Shown piece by piece: positions 51,243-59,943 of a stretch of DNA of 64,000 nt. Source of the stretch: Streptomyces sp. BA2 (GTDB taxonomy: Bacteria > Actinomycetota > Actinomycetes > Streptomycetales > Streptomycetaceae). The notes below the pieces were generated by a model. The model saw only the letters and a program-made list of their open reading frames with translations, was not told the origin of the DNA and made no database searches. A program made the position numbers and the translations under genes. Location of the stretch: assembly GCF_009769735.1 (NCBI RefSeq), contig NZ_WSRO01000002.1:5778001-5842000 (forward strand). The letters run 5' to 3'. The first letter of the stretch is position 1; each line of letters opens with the position of its first letter.

Positions 51243-52427
51243 ATGGGAGAGGATGTCCGGCTGCGGGCCGTGGTCGTGCTGGCGCAGGGGATGGCCGCCG
51301 CGCACACTCCGCGTGAGTCCTGGAGGGCGGCTGCCCGCGGCGCTTGCCGCGCGCTGTCCGGGAGTTTCGCGGCCCTGTCCGTCTGGGAGCGTGACCTCGG
51401 GCGGCTGAGGGTGCTCGTGAACGTGGGCGAACGGGCCGAGGGGGAGGAAGAGTTCCCGGAGCGCGAGGCGTATCCGGTGAACGAGTTCCCGGAGATCACC
51501 GAGTTCCTGCACGAGCGCTGGGCGGGCGGCGGTGAGCCGCACGCGTGGGTCGAGACGGCGCGGGGGCCCGCGGAGGCCACGGCTCCCGGTTACTGCCATC
51601 AGCGCGTCGCGGCCCTGCGCAGGCGTGGCCGCGGTTGCTGCGTGGTCGCGCCGATCGTGCTGCACGGGCGGGCGTGGGGCGAGCTGTACGTGGCGCGGCC
51701 GGTGGGGGCGCCGCCCTTCGGGCGCGCGGACGCGGACTTCGCGACGGTGCTCGCCTCGGTCGTCGCGGCGGGCATCGCGCAGACCGAACGCCTGGAGGAG
51801 GCGCGCCGCCTCGCCTTCACCGACGCGCTGACGGGCCTGGCCAACCGGCGCGCGGTCGACCTCCGCCTTGAGGAGGCGGTGGAGCGGCACCGTGCGGAGG
51901 GGACGGTGGTGAGTCTGGTCGTGTGCGACGTGAACGGTTTGAAATGGGTCAACGACACCCAGGGTCACGCGGTCGGTGACCGCCTCCTCGAACGCTTCGG
52001 CTCGGTGCTCTCCCTGTGCGGGGCGATGCTGCCGGGGACCCTGGCCGCGCGGCTCGGCGGGGATGAGTTCTGCCTGCTCTCGGTGGGTCCCTCCGCCGAC
52101 GAGGTGGTGCGGGTCGCGGACGAACTCTGCGTGCGCGCTGCCGAGTTGGATGTGGGGGACGGGGTCGCGTGCGGGGTCGCCTCCACGGAGGACCCGATCG
52201 GCGAGGTCCGCTCGGCCCGCCGCCTGTTCCGCCTCGCGGACGCGGCTCAGTACCGCGCGAAGGCTGCGCGCGCGCCGAAGCCGGTGGTTGCGGGGCGCGA
52301 GGGGGCGGATGACCCCGTGGTGCGGCTCGCGGACTCGGAGGGGGCGCGGCAGCCTGCGGGGGAGCGGCGGCGGTTCCGCGGGCGCGGGGCTCCTGCGGAG
52401 GGCGACAGGTGGCCGCCCCGGGGTTGA
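51243..52427 (+). CDS. GAF-GGDEF diguanylate cyclase
   Basis: A 394-residue soluble protein. Residues about 20-180 form a GAF-like sensor and 190-320 a GGDEF domain with an intact active site, RLGGDEF (Gly272-Phe276), and DVNGLKWVND. No RxxD inhibitory site precedes it, so product feedback is probably absent. The last 70 residues are basic and disordered. It should make c-di-GMP, which controls Streptomyces development through BldD and WhiG anti-sigma. By synteny it corresponds to S. coelicolor CdgE. ATG at 51243 directly follows -10 box TAGCCT by 6 nt: leaderless. Confidence 0.92.
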   Translation: MGEDVRLRAVVVLAQGMAAAHTPRESWRAAARGACRALSGSFAALSVWERDLGRLRVLVNVGERAEGEEEFPEREAYPVNEFPEITEFLHERWAGGGEPHAWVETARGPAEATAPGYCHQRVAALRRRGRGCCVVAPIVLHGRAWGELYVARPVGAPPFGRADADFATVLASVVAAGIAQTERLEEARRLAFTDALTGLANRRAVDLRLEEAVERHRAEGTVVSLVVCDVNGLKWVNDTQGHAVGDRLLERFGSVLSLCGAMLPGTLAARLGGDEFCLLSVGPSADEVVRVADELCVRAAELDVGDGVACGVASTEDPIGEVRSARRLFRLADAAQYRAKAARAPKPVVAGREGADDPVVRLADSEGARQPAGERRRFRGRGAPAEGDRWPPRG

Positions 52428-52499
52428 ACTGCGGGGTGGGGAGAGGGGCGGGGGCTGGGCTTGTCGTTCACCTGCGGGCCGGTGGGGGCTTGTCGCGCA

Positions 52500-52598
52500 G
52501 TTCCCCGCGCCCCTTACGGGGCTTGGCGCGTCGTTCCCCGCGCCCCTTACGGGGCTTGGCGCGTCGTTCCTCGCGCCCCTTACGGGGCTTGGCACGTC
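52500..52598. repeat. Three tandem 33-bp hairpin repeats
   Basis: Three units of GTTCCCCGCGCCCCTTACGG plus GGCTTGGCGCGTC (52500-52532, 52533-52565, 52566-52598) differ by one or two bases. Each contains the stem GCCCC-TTAC-GGGGC. They fill the gap between the GGDEF gene and hutH, which has no gene, and may act as tandem terminators. Confidence 0.93.
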
Positions 52599-52681
52599 GG
52601 CCCCCGGCGCCCGGTAAGAGGCTCAGGGTGTATCCACCCGTGACACCTGGCGATTCAATCCGTACGCTGCTGAATATGGAT

Positions 52682-54220
52682 ATGCACACCGTGGTCCTGG
52701 GGACGTCCGGGACAACCGCTGCGGATGTCGTCGCCGTTGCGCGTGGCAATGCCCGCATCGATCTTTCGGCCGAAGCCGTGGCCGCCCTCGCCGCCTCGCG
52801 TGAGATCGTCGACGCCCTCGCCGCCAAGCCCGATCCCGTCTACGGCGTATCGACCGGCTTCGGCGCCCTCGCCACCCGGCACATCGGCCCGGACCTCCGC
52901 GCCCAGTTGCAGCGCAACATCGTCCGCTCGCACGCGGCGGGGATGGGCCCGCGCGTCGAGCGCGAGGTCGTGCGCGCGCTGATGTTCCTGCGGCTGAAGA
53001 CGGTCTGCTCGGGGCGTACCGGCGTACGGCCCGAGGTCGCGCAGACCATGGCCGACGTGCTCAACGCGGGGATCACGCCGGTCGTCCACGAGTACGGCTC
53101 GCTCGGCTGCTCCGGCGACCTCGCGCCGCTCAGCCACTGCGCGCTCACGCTCATGGGCGAGGGGGACGCGGAGGGCCCGGACGGTGAGCTGAAGCCGGCG
53201 GGCGAGCTGCTCGCCGCGCACGGCATCACCCCGGTCGAGTTGAAGGAGAAGGAGGGGCTCGCCCTCCTGAACGGCACCGACGGCATGCTCGGCATGCTGG
53301 TGATGGCCCTCGCCGACCTCGACGCCCTCTACAAGTCCGCCGACGTCACCGCGGCCCTCACCCTCGAGGCGCTCCTCGGCACCGCCAAGGTCCTCGCCCC
53401 CGAGCTGCACGCCATCCGGCCGCACCCGGGCCAGGGGGCCTCCGCCGCCAACATGCTCGCCGTTCTCGAAGGTTCAGGGCTGACCGGCCATCACCAGGAC
53501 GACGCGCCGCGGGTGCAGGACGCGTACTCGGTGCGGTGCGCCCCGCAGGTCGCGGGCGCCGGGCGCGACACCCTCGCCCACGCGCGCACGGTCGCCGAGC
53601 GCGAGCTGGCCGCCGCCGTCGACAACCCCGTGGTGCTGCCCGACGGCCGCGTCGAGTCCAACGGCAACTTCCACGGGGCGCCGGTCGCGTACGTCCTGGA
53701 CTTCCTCGCGATCGCCGCCGCCGATCTCGGCTCGATCGCGGAGCGCCGCACGGACCGGCTGCTCGACAAGAACCGCTCGCACGGCCTGCCGCCGTTCCTC
53801 GCGGACGACGCGGGCGTGGACTCCGGCCTGATGATCGCCCAGTACACGCAGGCGGCCCTGGTGAGTGAGATGAAGCGGCTCGCCGTCCCGGCGTCCGCCG
53901 ACTCCATCCCCTCCTCCGCGATGCAGGAGGACCACGTGTCGATGGGCTGGTCCGCGGCCCGCAAGCTGCGCACGGCGGTCGACAACCTCACCCGCATCGT
54001 CGCCATCGAGCTGTACGCGGCGACGCGCGCGGTCGAACTCCGCGAGGGCCTCACGCCGGCCCCGGCGACCCGGGCGGTCATCGAGGCGGTCCGCAAGGCG
54101 GGCGTCCAGGGCCCGGGCCCCGACCGCTTCCTCGCCCCCGACCTGGCGGCGGCGGACGAGTTCGTGCGTTCCGGCGCGCTGCTCGACGCGGTCGAGCCGG
54201 TGACGGGTCCGCTGGCCTAG
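52682..54220 (+). CDS. hutH: Histidine ammonia-lyase
   Basis: A 512-residue enzyme converting histidine to urocanate and ammonia. The MIO electrophile arises from an internal triad, here Cys143-Ser144-Gly145 (GSLGCSGDLAPLSH) instead of the usual Ala-Ser-Gly. Tyr54 (YGVSTGFG) and VESNGNFHG, DKNRSHGLPPF and SSAMQEDHVSMG complete the active site. ATG at 52682 gives the same length as S. coelicolor HutH; ATG at 52676 is 2 codons earlier. There is no ribosome-binding site. A clear terminator follows. Confidence 0.95.
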   Translation: MHTVVLGTSGTTAADVVAVARGNARIDLSAEAVAALAASREIVDALAAKPDPVYGVSTGFGALATRHIGPDLRAQLQRNIVRSHAAGMGPRVEREVVRALMFLRLKTVCSGRTGVRPEVAQTMADVLNAGITPVVHEYGSLGCSGDLAPLSHCALTLMGEGDAEGPDGELKPAGELLAAHGITPVELKEKEGLALLNGTDGMLGMLVMALADLDALYKSADVTAALTLEALLGTAKVLAPELHAIRPHPGQGASAANMLAVLEGSGLTGHHQDDAPRVQDAYSVRCAPQVAGAGRDTLAHARTVAERELAAAVDNPVVLPDGRVESNGNFHGAPVAYVLDFLAIAAADLGSIAERRTDRLLDKNRSHGLPPFLADDAGVDSGLMIAQYTQAALVSEMKRLAVPASADSIPSSAMQEDHVSMGWSAARKLRTAVDNLTRIVAIELYAATRAVELREGLTPAPATRAVIEAVRKAGVQGPGPDRFLAPDLAAADEFVRSGALLDAVEPVTGPLA

Positions 54221-54246
54221 CCCGCGGCGGTCGGCCGTACGCCGAA

Positions 54247-54277
54247 GGGGGCGCCGTCAGCGGATGACGGCGCCCCC
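54247..54277. terminator. Terminator between hutH and the PepSY gene
   Basis: Perfect 13-bp arms GGGGGCGCCGTCA (54247-54259) and TGACGGCGCCCCC (54265-54277), 5-nt loop, between convergent genes. Confidence 0.88.
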
Positions 54278-54292
54278 TCTCGCCGCGACAGG

Positions 54293-54328
54293 CACGTCAG
54301 TCGCGGTCGACACGTCAGTCGCGGTCGA
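54293..54328. repeat. 18-bp tandem duplication across the PepSY stop codon
   Basis: CACGTCAGTCGCGGTCGA occurs twice without a gap (54293-54310, 54311-54328). The second copy contains the last codons and stop of the PepSY gene; the first lies just beyond and repeats the same VDRD-stop in frame, so it looks like a recent slippage copy. Confidence 0.85.
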
Positions 54329-55091
54329 CGTGCTCACGGGTGATGTTGCCCTTGACCGCGTCGATCTCGAAGTCGGTCTTGTTCCAGTCGTCGGTGACGA
54401 CGTCGACGGACCAGACGAGCGCCTTGTTGTCGTCGTCGTCAAGGCCGATCGACGTGACCGTGCCCTTCTTCTTGGCCGTCGCGGTCTTGGCCGCCTGCTC
54501 CGGCGTCTGCTTGGCGCGGGAGATCCAGTCGGCCGTCTCCTTCTTGTCGTCGGCGTCCTGGTCGTTGTCGGGGGCGGAGCTGATCACCTTGCCCGAGACC
54601 GCGTCGATGCGGACGTTGTGCACGGTGCCGTCCTTCTCGGCGACCTCGGCGACCCACTGCGGGGCGCCCGCGCTGCCGCTCGGGCTGGGGCTCGGGCTGG
54701 GGCTCGGGCTTCCGCTCGCGTCGTCAGCGTCGGTGTCGTCGCTGTCGTCGTCCACGCCCTTCAGGTCGAGGTCGGTCAGCTTGCCGCCCGAGACCTTCCC
54801 CACCGCCGTGGTGGCGGCCTTGTCGTAGGTGACCTTGGTGGTGGCGAGCAGCGCCTTGCGCTCCTGCTGGTCCTGCGTGAGGGACGCGCTGCCCGTGGGG
54901 CTCTGTGTCGGCGCCTCCTTCGGAACGGACTTCGCCGCCTTCGAGGTCGCTTCGGCGGACGACTTGCCGTTGTCGTCGCCGCAGCCTGTCACCAGTGCCG
55001 CTGAGGCCACGAGGGCGCACACGGCGCCGACGAGACGGAGATGGCGGGCGCGCGGGGCGCCGCTCTTGCTGTGCCGGGGCTCGAATCTCAT
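54315..55091 (-). CDS. PepSY-domain lipoprotein
   Basis: A 258-residue lipoprotein: basic N-terminus, hydrophobic core LRLVGAVCALVASAAL and lipobox LVTGC. Two PepSY-like units (VGKVSGGKLTDLDLKG to DAVSGKVISS, and VTSIGLDDD to EIDAVKGNIT) are separated by an acidic linker and a (Ser-Pro)n stretch. PepSY domains are thought to inhibit or bind secreted peptidases. ATG at 55091. The target may be an extracellular protease, but no partner is adjacent. The extreme C-terminus lies in an 18-bp tandem duplication. Confidence 0.85.
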   Translation of the reverse strand: MRFEPRHSKSGAPRARHLRLVGAVCALVASAALVTGCGDDNGKSSAEATSKAAKSVPKEAPTQSPTGSASLTQDQQERKALLATTKVTYDKAATTAVGKVSGGKLTDLDLKGVDDDSDDTDADDASGSPSPSPSPSPSGSAGAPQWVAEVAEKDGTVHNVRIDAVSGKVISSAPDNDQDADDKKETADWISRAKQTPEQAAKTATAKKKGTVTSIGLDDDDNKALVWSVDVVTDDWNKTDFEIDAVKGNITREHVDRD

Positions 55092-55177
55092 AACGGCATG
55101 ACTAGCCGTCAGCCCGCCCGGCCGTGCTGTCCGACGCGCCAGGGTCACCCGATCGATGTGAGCGCCCCTCGCGCCCC

Positions 55178-55498
55178 TCAGTAAGCCGGGCCCTGTCGTT
55201 CGCGTCGTACCGAATACGCCACGAAGCCCGCCCCGAGGCCCAGGAACGCCGTCCCGCCGATCAGGTACGGGGTCGTGTCGGCGCCGGCGCCGGTGTCGGC
55301 GAGGCGGTCGTCCGTGGCGGCGGCGGTGTTCTCCGAGTTCAGCGTGGCGCGGCGCTGTTCGGTGTGGACGACCCGGGGGGCGTCAGGTGCCTCCGGGGAT
55401 CGATACGTCGCCGTCGCATTCGCGGAGGGAACGAACCACAGGGCGCCGAGGAGGGCCCCTGCGGCAGTGGCGGTGAGCAGCGATCGACGTGCGGACAC
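55178..55498 (-). CDS. Small LAxTG sortase-substrate surface protein
   Basis: A 106-residue protein: signal peptide SLLTATAAGALLGALWFVP with cleavage near ANATA, a short mature part of about 40 residues, then LADTG, a hydrophobic helix (YLIGGTAFLGLGAGFVAYS) and a basic tail VRRER. This is the layout of a sortase substrate, and the LAxTG variant is the type used by class E sortases of Streptomyces. GTG at 55498 has AAGGGGGA upstream. No sortase gene is adjacent. Its function on the wall is unknown. Confidence 0.82.
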   Translation of the reverse strand: MSARRSLLTATAAGALLGALWFVPSANATATYRSPEAPDAPRVVHTEQRRATLNSENTAAATDDRLADTGAGADTTPYLIGGTAFLGLGAGFVAYSVRRERQGPAY

Positions 55499-55608
55499 GG
55501 AATCGGATCCCCCTTGTGGCGCTGGCGAATTGGCCGTGTGGGGCGATGGTAATGAAAGGCGCGGGTCGCGGGAAAGCCGCGGGGGTCATGGGTCGTACGC
55601 TCCGACTC

Positions 55609-55977
55609 ATGAGCACATCTGAGACATCACGTTTTGTACGCCTCCGGGTCGAATTGGTGGTGGAGGTCGACGATTCCGGCGAGCTGGCATCGTCCGCCCT
55701 GCGCCGGATCGCGGAGGACGAGCACATGCCCGCCGAGGAGCGGCTGCACGCCGAGACGGCCGTCAAGGAGGACGACGCGGAGGCGCTCGCCTATCTGGTG
55801 GACCCGTTCGACCTGGTCAGCAAGTTGCCGGGAGTGGAGCTCTCGCAGGCCTCCTGGAGCAGCGAGCAGATCGACTACGACCCCGATTCGCCGGACTGGG
55901 ACCCGGACGAGGATGATGACGACGACGAGGCCGACGAGGATGTGGCCCGGGACGGCGCTGGTGGCCGGGGGCTGTAG
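55609..55977 (+). CDS. Acidic cytoplasmic protein of unknown function
   Basis: A 122-residue protein. The first 85 residues are mixed alpha/beta (RFVRLRVELVVEVDDSGEL, EALAYLVDPFDLVSKLPGVEL); the tail is extremely acidic (PDEDDDDDEADEDVARDG). I do not recognise a domain. ATG at 55609 follows TACGCT by 7 nt, so a leaderless transcript is predicted. A hairpin follows the stop. Confidence 0.72.
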   Translation: MSTSETSRFVRLRVELVVEVDDSGELASSALRRIAEDEHMPAEERLHAETAVKEDDAEALAYLVDPFDLVSKLPGVELSQASWSSEQIDYDPDSPDWDPDEDDDDDEADEDVARDGAGGRGL

Positions 55978-56017
55978 ACGGTAGACGAGAGGTTCTACGT
56001 CTACCGGACGGAAAAAA

Positions 56018-56061
56018 CGGAACCCGTAGCCCCGGACGGCAACCGCCGCCCGGGGTTCCGT
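56018..56061 (+). terminator. Terminator after the acidic protein gene
   Basis: CGGAACCC near 56018 pairs with GGGTTCCG ending at 56060, with an inner CCCCGG/CCGGGG-like stem. A short GGTAGACG/CGTCTACC inverted repeat (55978-56005) lies just before it. Confidence 0.65.
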
Positions 56062-56228
56062 CGTCTCAGTGGTGCACGGCTGTCACCGGCGCACCGCATG
56101 ACGTGGTGTTCCCCACATCTTCCGCGGAAGTGGAACGGGACGAACCGGGCAGGACGTTATGCGGGATTACGGGGACTCCCGCCGTTCTTGGCGTGTTGGG
56201 GATTTCGGCAACGATGGAGAAGCGTGTG

Positions 56229-57488
56229 ATGACGGACAGTAGGCGGCGGCGCGGACGGCGCAAGGGTCTTGCGGCCGTGTCCGCCCTGGTCGGCGGCGTC
56301 CTGGTGCTCTCGGCCTGTAGCAGCGACGACGGCGACAGCAGTGCCGGCGGCGGCAAGGAGTCACAGAACCAGGTCGACGAAGCGGCTGCCAAGAAGTCTT
56401 CCGACGCCGATATCAAGATCGCGCCGAAGGACGGCTCCGACAACGCGAGCATCAACAGCGCGGCCAAGGTCACGGTGAGCAAGGGTTCGCTCACGGACGT
56501 CAAGATGACGACCGAGACCGGTACCGCGGTCGAGGGACAGATAGCTGCGGACAAGAAGAGCTGGAAGCCGAGCGGCCAGCTGGAGCGGGCGACCACTTAC
56601 AAGATCTCCGCCACCGCCAAGGACTCCGACGGCCGCAAGGCGCACGAGAACTCGAAGTTCACGACGGTCTCGAAGGCCAACAGCTTCATCGGGAACTTCA
56701 CGCCCGAGGACGGCTCCACGGTCGGCGTGGGCATGCCGGTGTCGATCAACTTCGACAAGGCGATCACGAACAAGAAGGACGTCCAGTCCCACATCAAGGT
56801 GTCGTCGAGCAGCGGCCAGGAAGTCGTCGGCCACTGGTTCGGCAACAACCGCCTGGACTTCCGCCCCGAGAAGTACTGGCAGGGCAACTCCACGGTCACC
56901 CTGAAGCTGGCCCTGGACGGCGTCGAGGGCGCGGACGGCGTCACCGGCGTCCAGGAGAAGACGGTCCAGTTCAAGATCGGCCGTAACCAGGTCTCGATCG
57001 TCGACGCCAAGACCAAGCAGATGAAGGTCATGCGGGACGGCAAGGTCATCAAGACCATCCCGATCTCCGCGGGCTCCCCGGAGAACAAGACGTACGAAGG
57101 TCAGATGGTGGTCTCCGAGATGTTCAAGGAGACCCGCATGAACGGCGCGACCGTCGGCTTCACCGACGACGACGGCAAGGGCGAGTACGACATCAAGGAC
57201 GTGCCGCACGCCATGCGCCTGTCGAACTCGGGCACGTTCATCCACGGCAACTACTGGGGCGCGAAGTCCATCTTCGGCGGCGCCAACACCAGCCACGGCT
57301 GTGTCGGCCTGGAAGACGCCAAGGGTGCGGGCGACAAGAGCACCCCGGGTGCCTGGTTCTACGACAACTCGATGGTCGGTGACGTCGTGGACGTCAGGAA
57401 CACCGGCGACAAGACGGTCCAGCCCGACAACGGCTTCAACGGCTGGGTCATGGACTGGGCGCAGTGGAAGGCCGGTTCGGCCGTCTAG
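56229..57488 (+). CDS. L,D-transpeptidase lipoprotein
   Basis: A 419-residue cell-wall enzyme. A basic n-region (MTDSRRRRGRRKG) and lipobox LVLSAC anchor it outside the membrane. Two Ig-like domains (residues about 55-250) precede a YkuD catalytic domain with HGNYWG and NTSHGCVGL, catalytic Cys358. It forms 3-3 cross-links in peptidoglycan, as do the LdtMt2-like enzymes. ATG at 56229 is supported by GGAGAAG 6 nt upstream; ATG at 56214 is an in-frame alternative. A perfect hairpin terminator follows. Confidence 0.94.
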   Translation: MTDSRRRRGRRKGLAAVSALVGGVLVLSACSSDDGDSSAGGGKESQNQVDEAAAKKSSDADIKIAPKDGSDNASINSAAKVTVSKGSLTDVKMTTETGTAVEGQIAADKKSWKPSGQLERATTYKISATAKDSDGRKAHENSKFTTVSKANSFIGNFTPEDGSTVGVGMPVSINFDKAITNKKDVQSHIKVSSSSGQEVVGHWFGNNRLDFRPEKYWQGNSTVTLKLALDGVEGADGVTGVQEKTVQFKIGRNQVSIVDAKTKQMKVMRDGKVIKTIPISAGSPENKTYEGQMVVSEMFKETRMNGATVGFTDDDGKGEYDIKDVPHAMRLSNSGTFIHGNYWGAKSIFGGANTSHGCVGLEDAKGAGDKSTPGAWFYDNSMVGDVVDVRNTGDKTVQPDNGFNGWVMDWAQWKAGSAV

Positions 57489-57511
57489 GACAGCCCGAAC
57501 AGACGCAGGCA

Positions 57512-57545
57512 GCGGCCCGCACCCCTCAACAGGGGTGCGGGCCGC
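57512..57545 (+). terminator. Terminator of the L,D-transpeptidase gene
   Basis: Perfect 15-bp arms GCGGCCCGCACCCCT (57512-57526) and AGGGGTGCGGGCCGC (57531-57545) with a CAAC loop, 24 bp after the stop. Confidence 0.9.
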
Positions 57546-57620
57546 CGTCGTTGAGGCTTCTCATGCATCTCTTATGCCGCCCTTATCCATTCATCACGGT
57601 GCGTACCTAGCTTCACGCAC

Positions 57621-59093
57621 ATGTTCTTCACCTACCTGCGGCGCGAGCTGCGCCGCCGCAGAAAAGCGGCCCTCGTCGTGGCATCCGGACTCGCGCTGGG
57701 CATCGCGCTGGTCATCGTCGTCAGCTCCGTGTCGTCCGGCATGAAGCAGGCGCAGGGCAAGGTCCTGGAGTCCCTCTACGGGCTCGGCACCGACATGACC
57801 GTCACCAAGGCGGCGACGCCGCCCAAGGAGGGGAGCGGATCGACCGGACGCCCACGCTTCAAGTTCGACGCCAAGGACGCCGACGAGGGCGGCAAGGAGC
57901 AGAGCAGCGACCGCGTCATGGTGCAGGGCTTCCAGACGCTCTCCTCGTCCACCGTCGCGAAGGTCGACGGACAGAGCGGCGTCGCGGACGCCGTCGGCGG
58001 GCTGAGCCTGCAAGTCATGAAGGTCAACGGCCAGTTCGAGCGCGGTGAGTTCGAGAAGGCACCGGGCACGGACGGCAAGGCTCAGCCGCCCGGGGGCAGC
58101 GATCAGCAGAACGGGAAGGTGCGCGGCGGCGGCGCCGACTTCGACGTCGACTCCTACAGCGTCTACGGCACGGACGTCGGCAAGCTCGACCTGGGCCCGC
58201 TGACGTCCTCCAGGATCAGCGAGGGGCGTACGTTCACGGGGTCGGAGTCCGACGCCAAGGTGGCCGTCGCGGACGCCTCGTACGCCAAGGAGAAGAAGCT
58301 CTCCGTCGGCGACACCGTCACGATCTCCGGCACGAAGATCGAGGTCGTCGGCATCGCGACGCCCGAAAGCGGGGACGCCGCGGCCAATCTCTACCTCCCG
58401 CTCAAGCGTGCGCAGACCCTCGCCGACGCGAAGAACAAGATCACGACGGTGTACGTCAAGGCCGCGGACTCGCAGCAGATCGGCGCGGTCAAGAGCGCCA
58501 TCCAGAAGAACGTCTCCGGGACGACCGTGACCACGTCGGCCGACCTCGCCGACACCGTCTCGGGCTCGCTCTCCACCGCCTCCGACCTCGCGTCCAGCGT
58601 CGGCAAGTGGCTGTCCATCGCCGTGCTCGTCGCGGCCTTCCTGGTCGCGGGACTCCTGACGTCGTCCGCGGTCAGCCGTCGCGTACGGGAGTTCGGCACC
58701 CTGAAGGCGCTCGGCTGGAAGAGCGGCCGTGTCACCCGGCAGGTCGTCGGCGAGGCGGTCGTCAACGGCCTCGTGGGCGGAGTGCTCGGCATCGCGGTCG
58801 GCCTCGGCGGCGCGTATGCGGTGACGGCGATCAGCCCCACCCTGACGGCGGAACTCGGCTCGGCCGGAGGGCAGTCGGGCGGCGGCCCCGGCGCCATGGG
58901 AGGGGGCCCCGGTGGCGCGCTGAGCGATTCGGCGTCGAAGGCCCTGGACATCTCGCTGACCGCGCCGGTCAGCACCACCACCATCGCGCTCGCCGTCGGC
59001 CTCGCCGTGGCCGGTGGTCTCATCGCGGGCGCCTTCGGCGGCTGGCGTGCCTCGCGGCTGCGGCCCGCGGACGCCCTGCGCCGCGTCGAGTAG
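57621..59093 (+). CDS. FtsX/MacB-type ABC transporter permease
   Basis: A 490-residue permease: an N-terminal helix (VASGLALGIALVIVVSSVS), a large extracytoplasmic MacB_PCD domain (residues about 45-320) and three C-terminal helices of the FtsX core, with FGTLKALGWKSGRVTRQ as the coupling segment. ATG at 57621 follows -10 TAGCTT by 7 nt, so it is probably leaderless. The ATPase gene begins 59 bp downstream. Such exporters act in lipoprotein or antibiotic-stress responses, often under two-component control; no such pair is adjacent. Confidence 0.92.
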   Translation: MFFTYLRRELRRRRKAALVVASGLALGIALVIVVSSVSSGMKQAQGKVLESLYGLGTDMTVTKAATPPKEGSGSTGRPRFKFDAKDADEGGKEQSSDRVMVQGFQTLSSSTVAKVDGQSGVADAVGGLSLQVMKVNGQFERGEFEKAPGTDGKAQPPGGSDQQNGKVRGGGADFDVDSYSVYGTDVGKLDLGPLTSSRISEGRTFTGSESDAKVAVADASYAKEKKLSVGDTVTISGTKIEVVGIATPESGDAAANLYLPLKRAQTLADAKNKITTVYVKAADSQQIGAVKSAIQKNVSGTTVTTSADLADTVSGSLSTASDLASSVGKWLSIAVLVAAFLVAGLLTSSAVSRRVREFGTLKALGWKSGRVTRQVVGEAVVNGLVGGVLGIAVGLGGAYAVTAISPTLTAELGSAGGQSGGGPGAMGGGPGGALSDSASKALDISLTAPVSTTTIALAVGLAVAGGLIAGAFGGWRASRLRPADALRRVE

Positions 59094-59152
59094 GCGGCCC
59101 GAGCGACCCTGACCGTGCCGCCAACCCCCTTACGTAACGCAGGAGTCACAGC

Positions 59153-59836
<684 letters not shown>

Positions 59837-59943
59837 CCCGCTATCCCAACTCGTCACTTCTGGCGCGCTATTGAGCAGATGTTCGACTCTGGGCAATACT
59901 TCCTCGTCCAGGGGCGGGAGCCCCTTTGACTCCAGGGGGAGAC

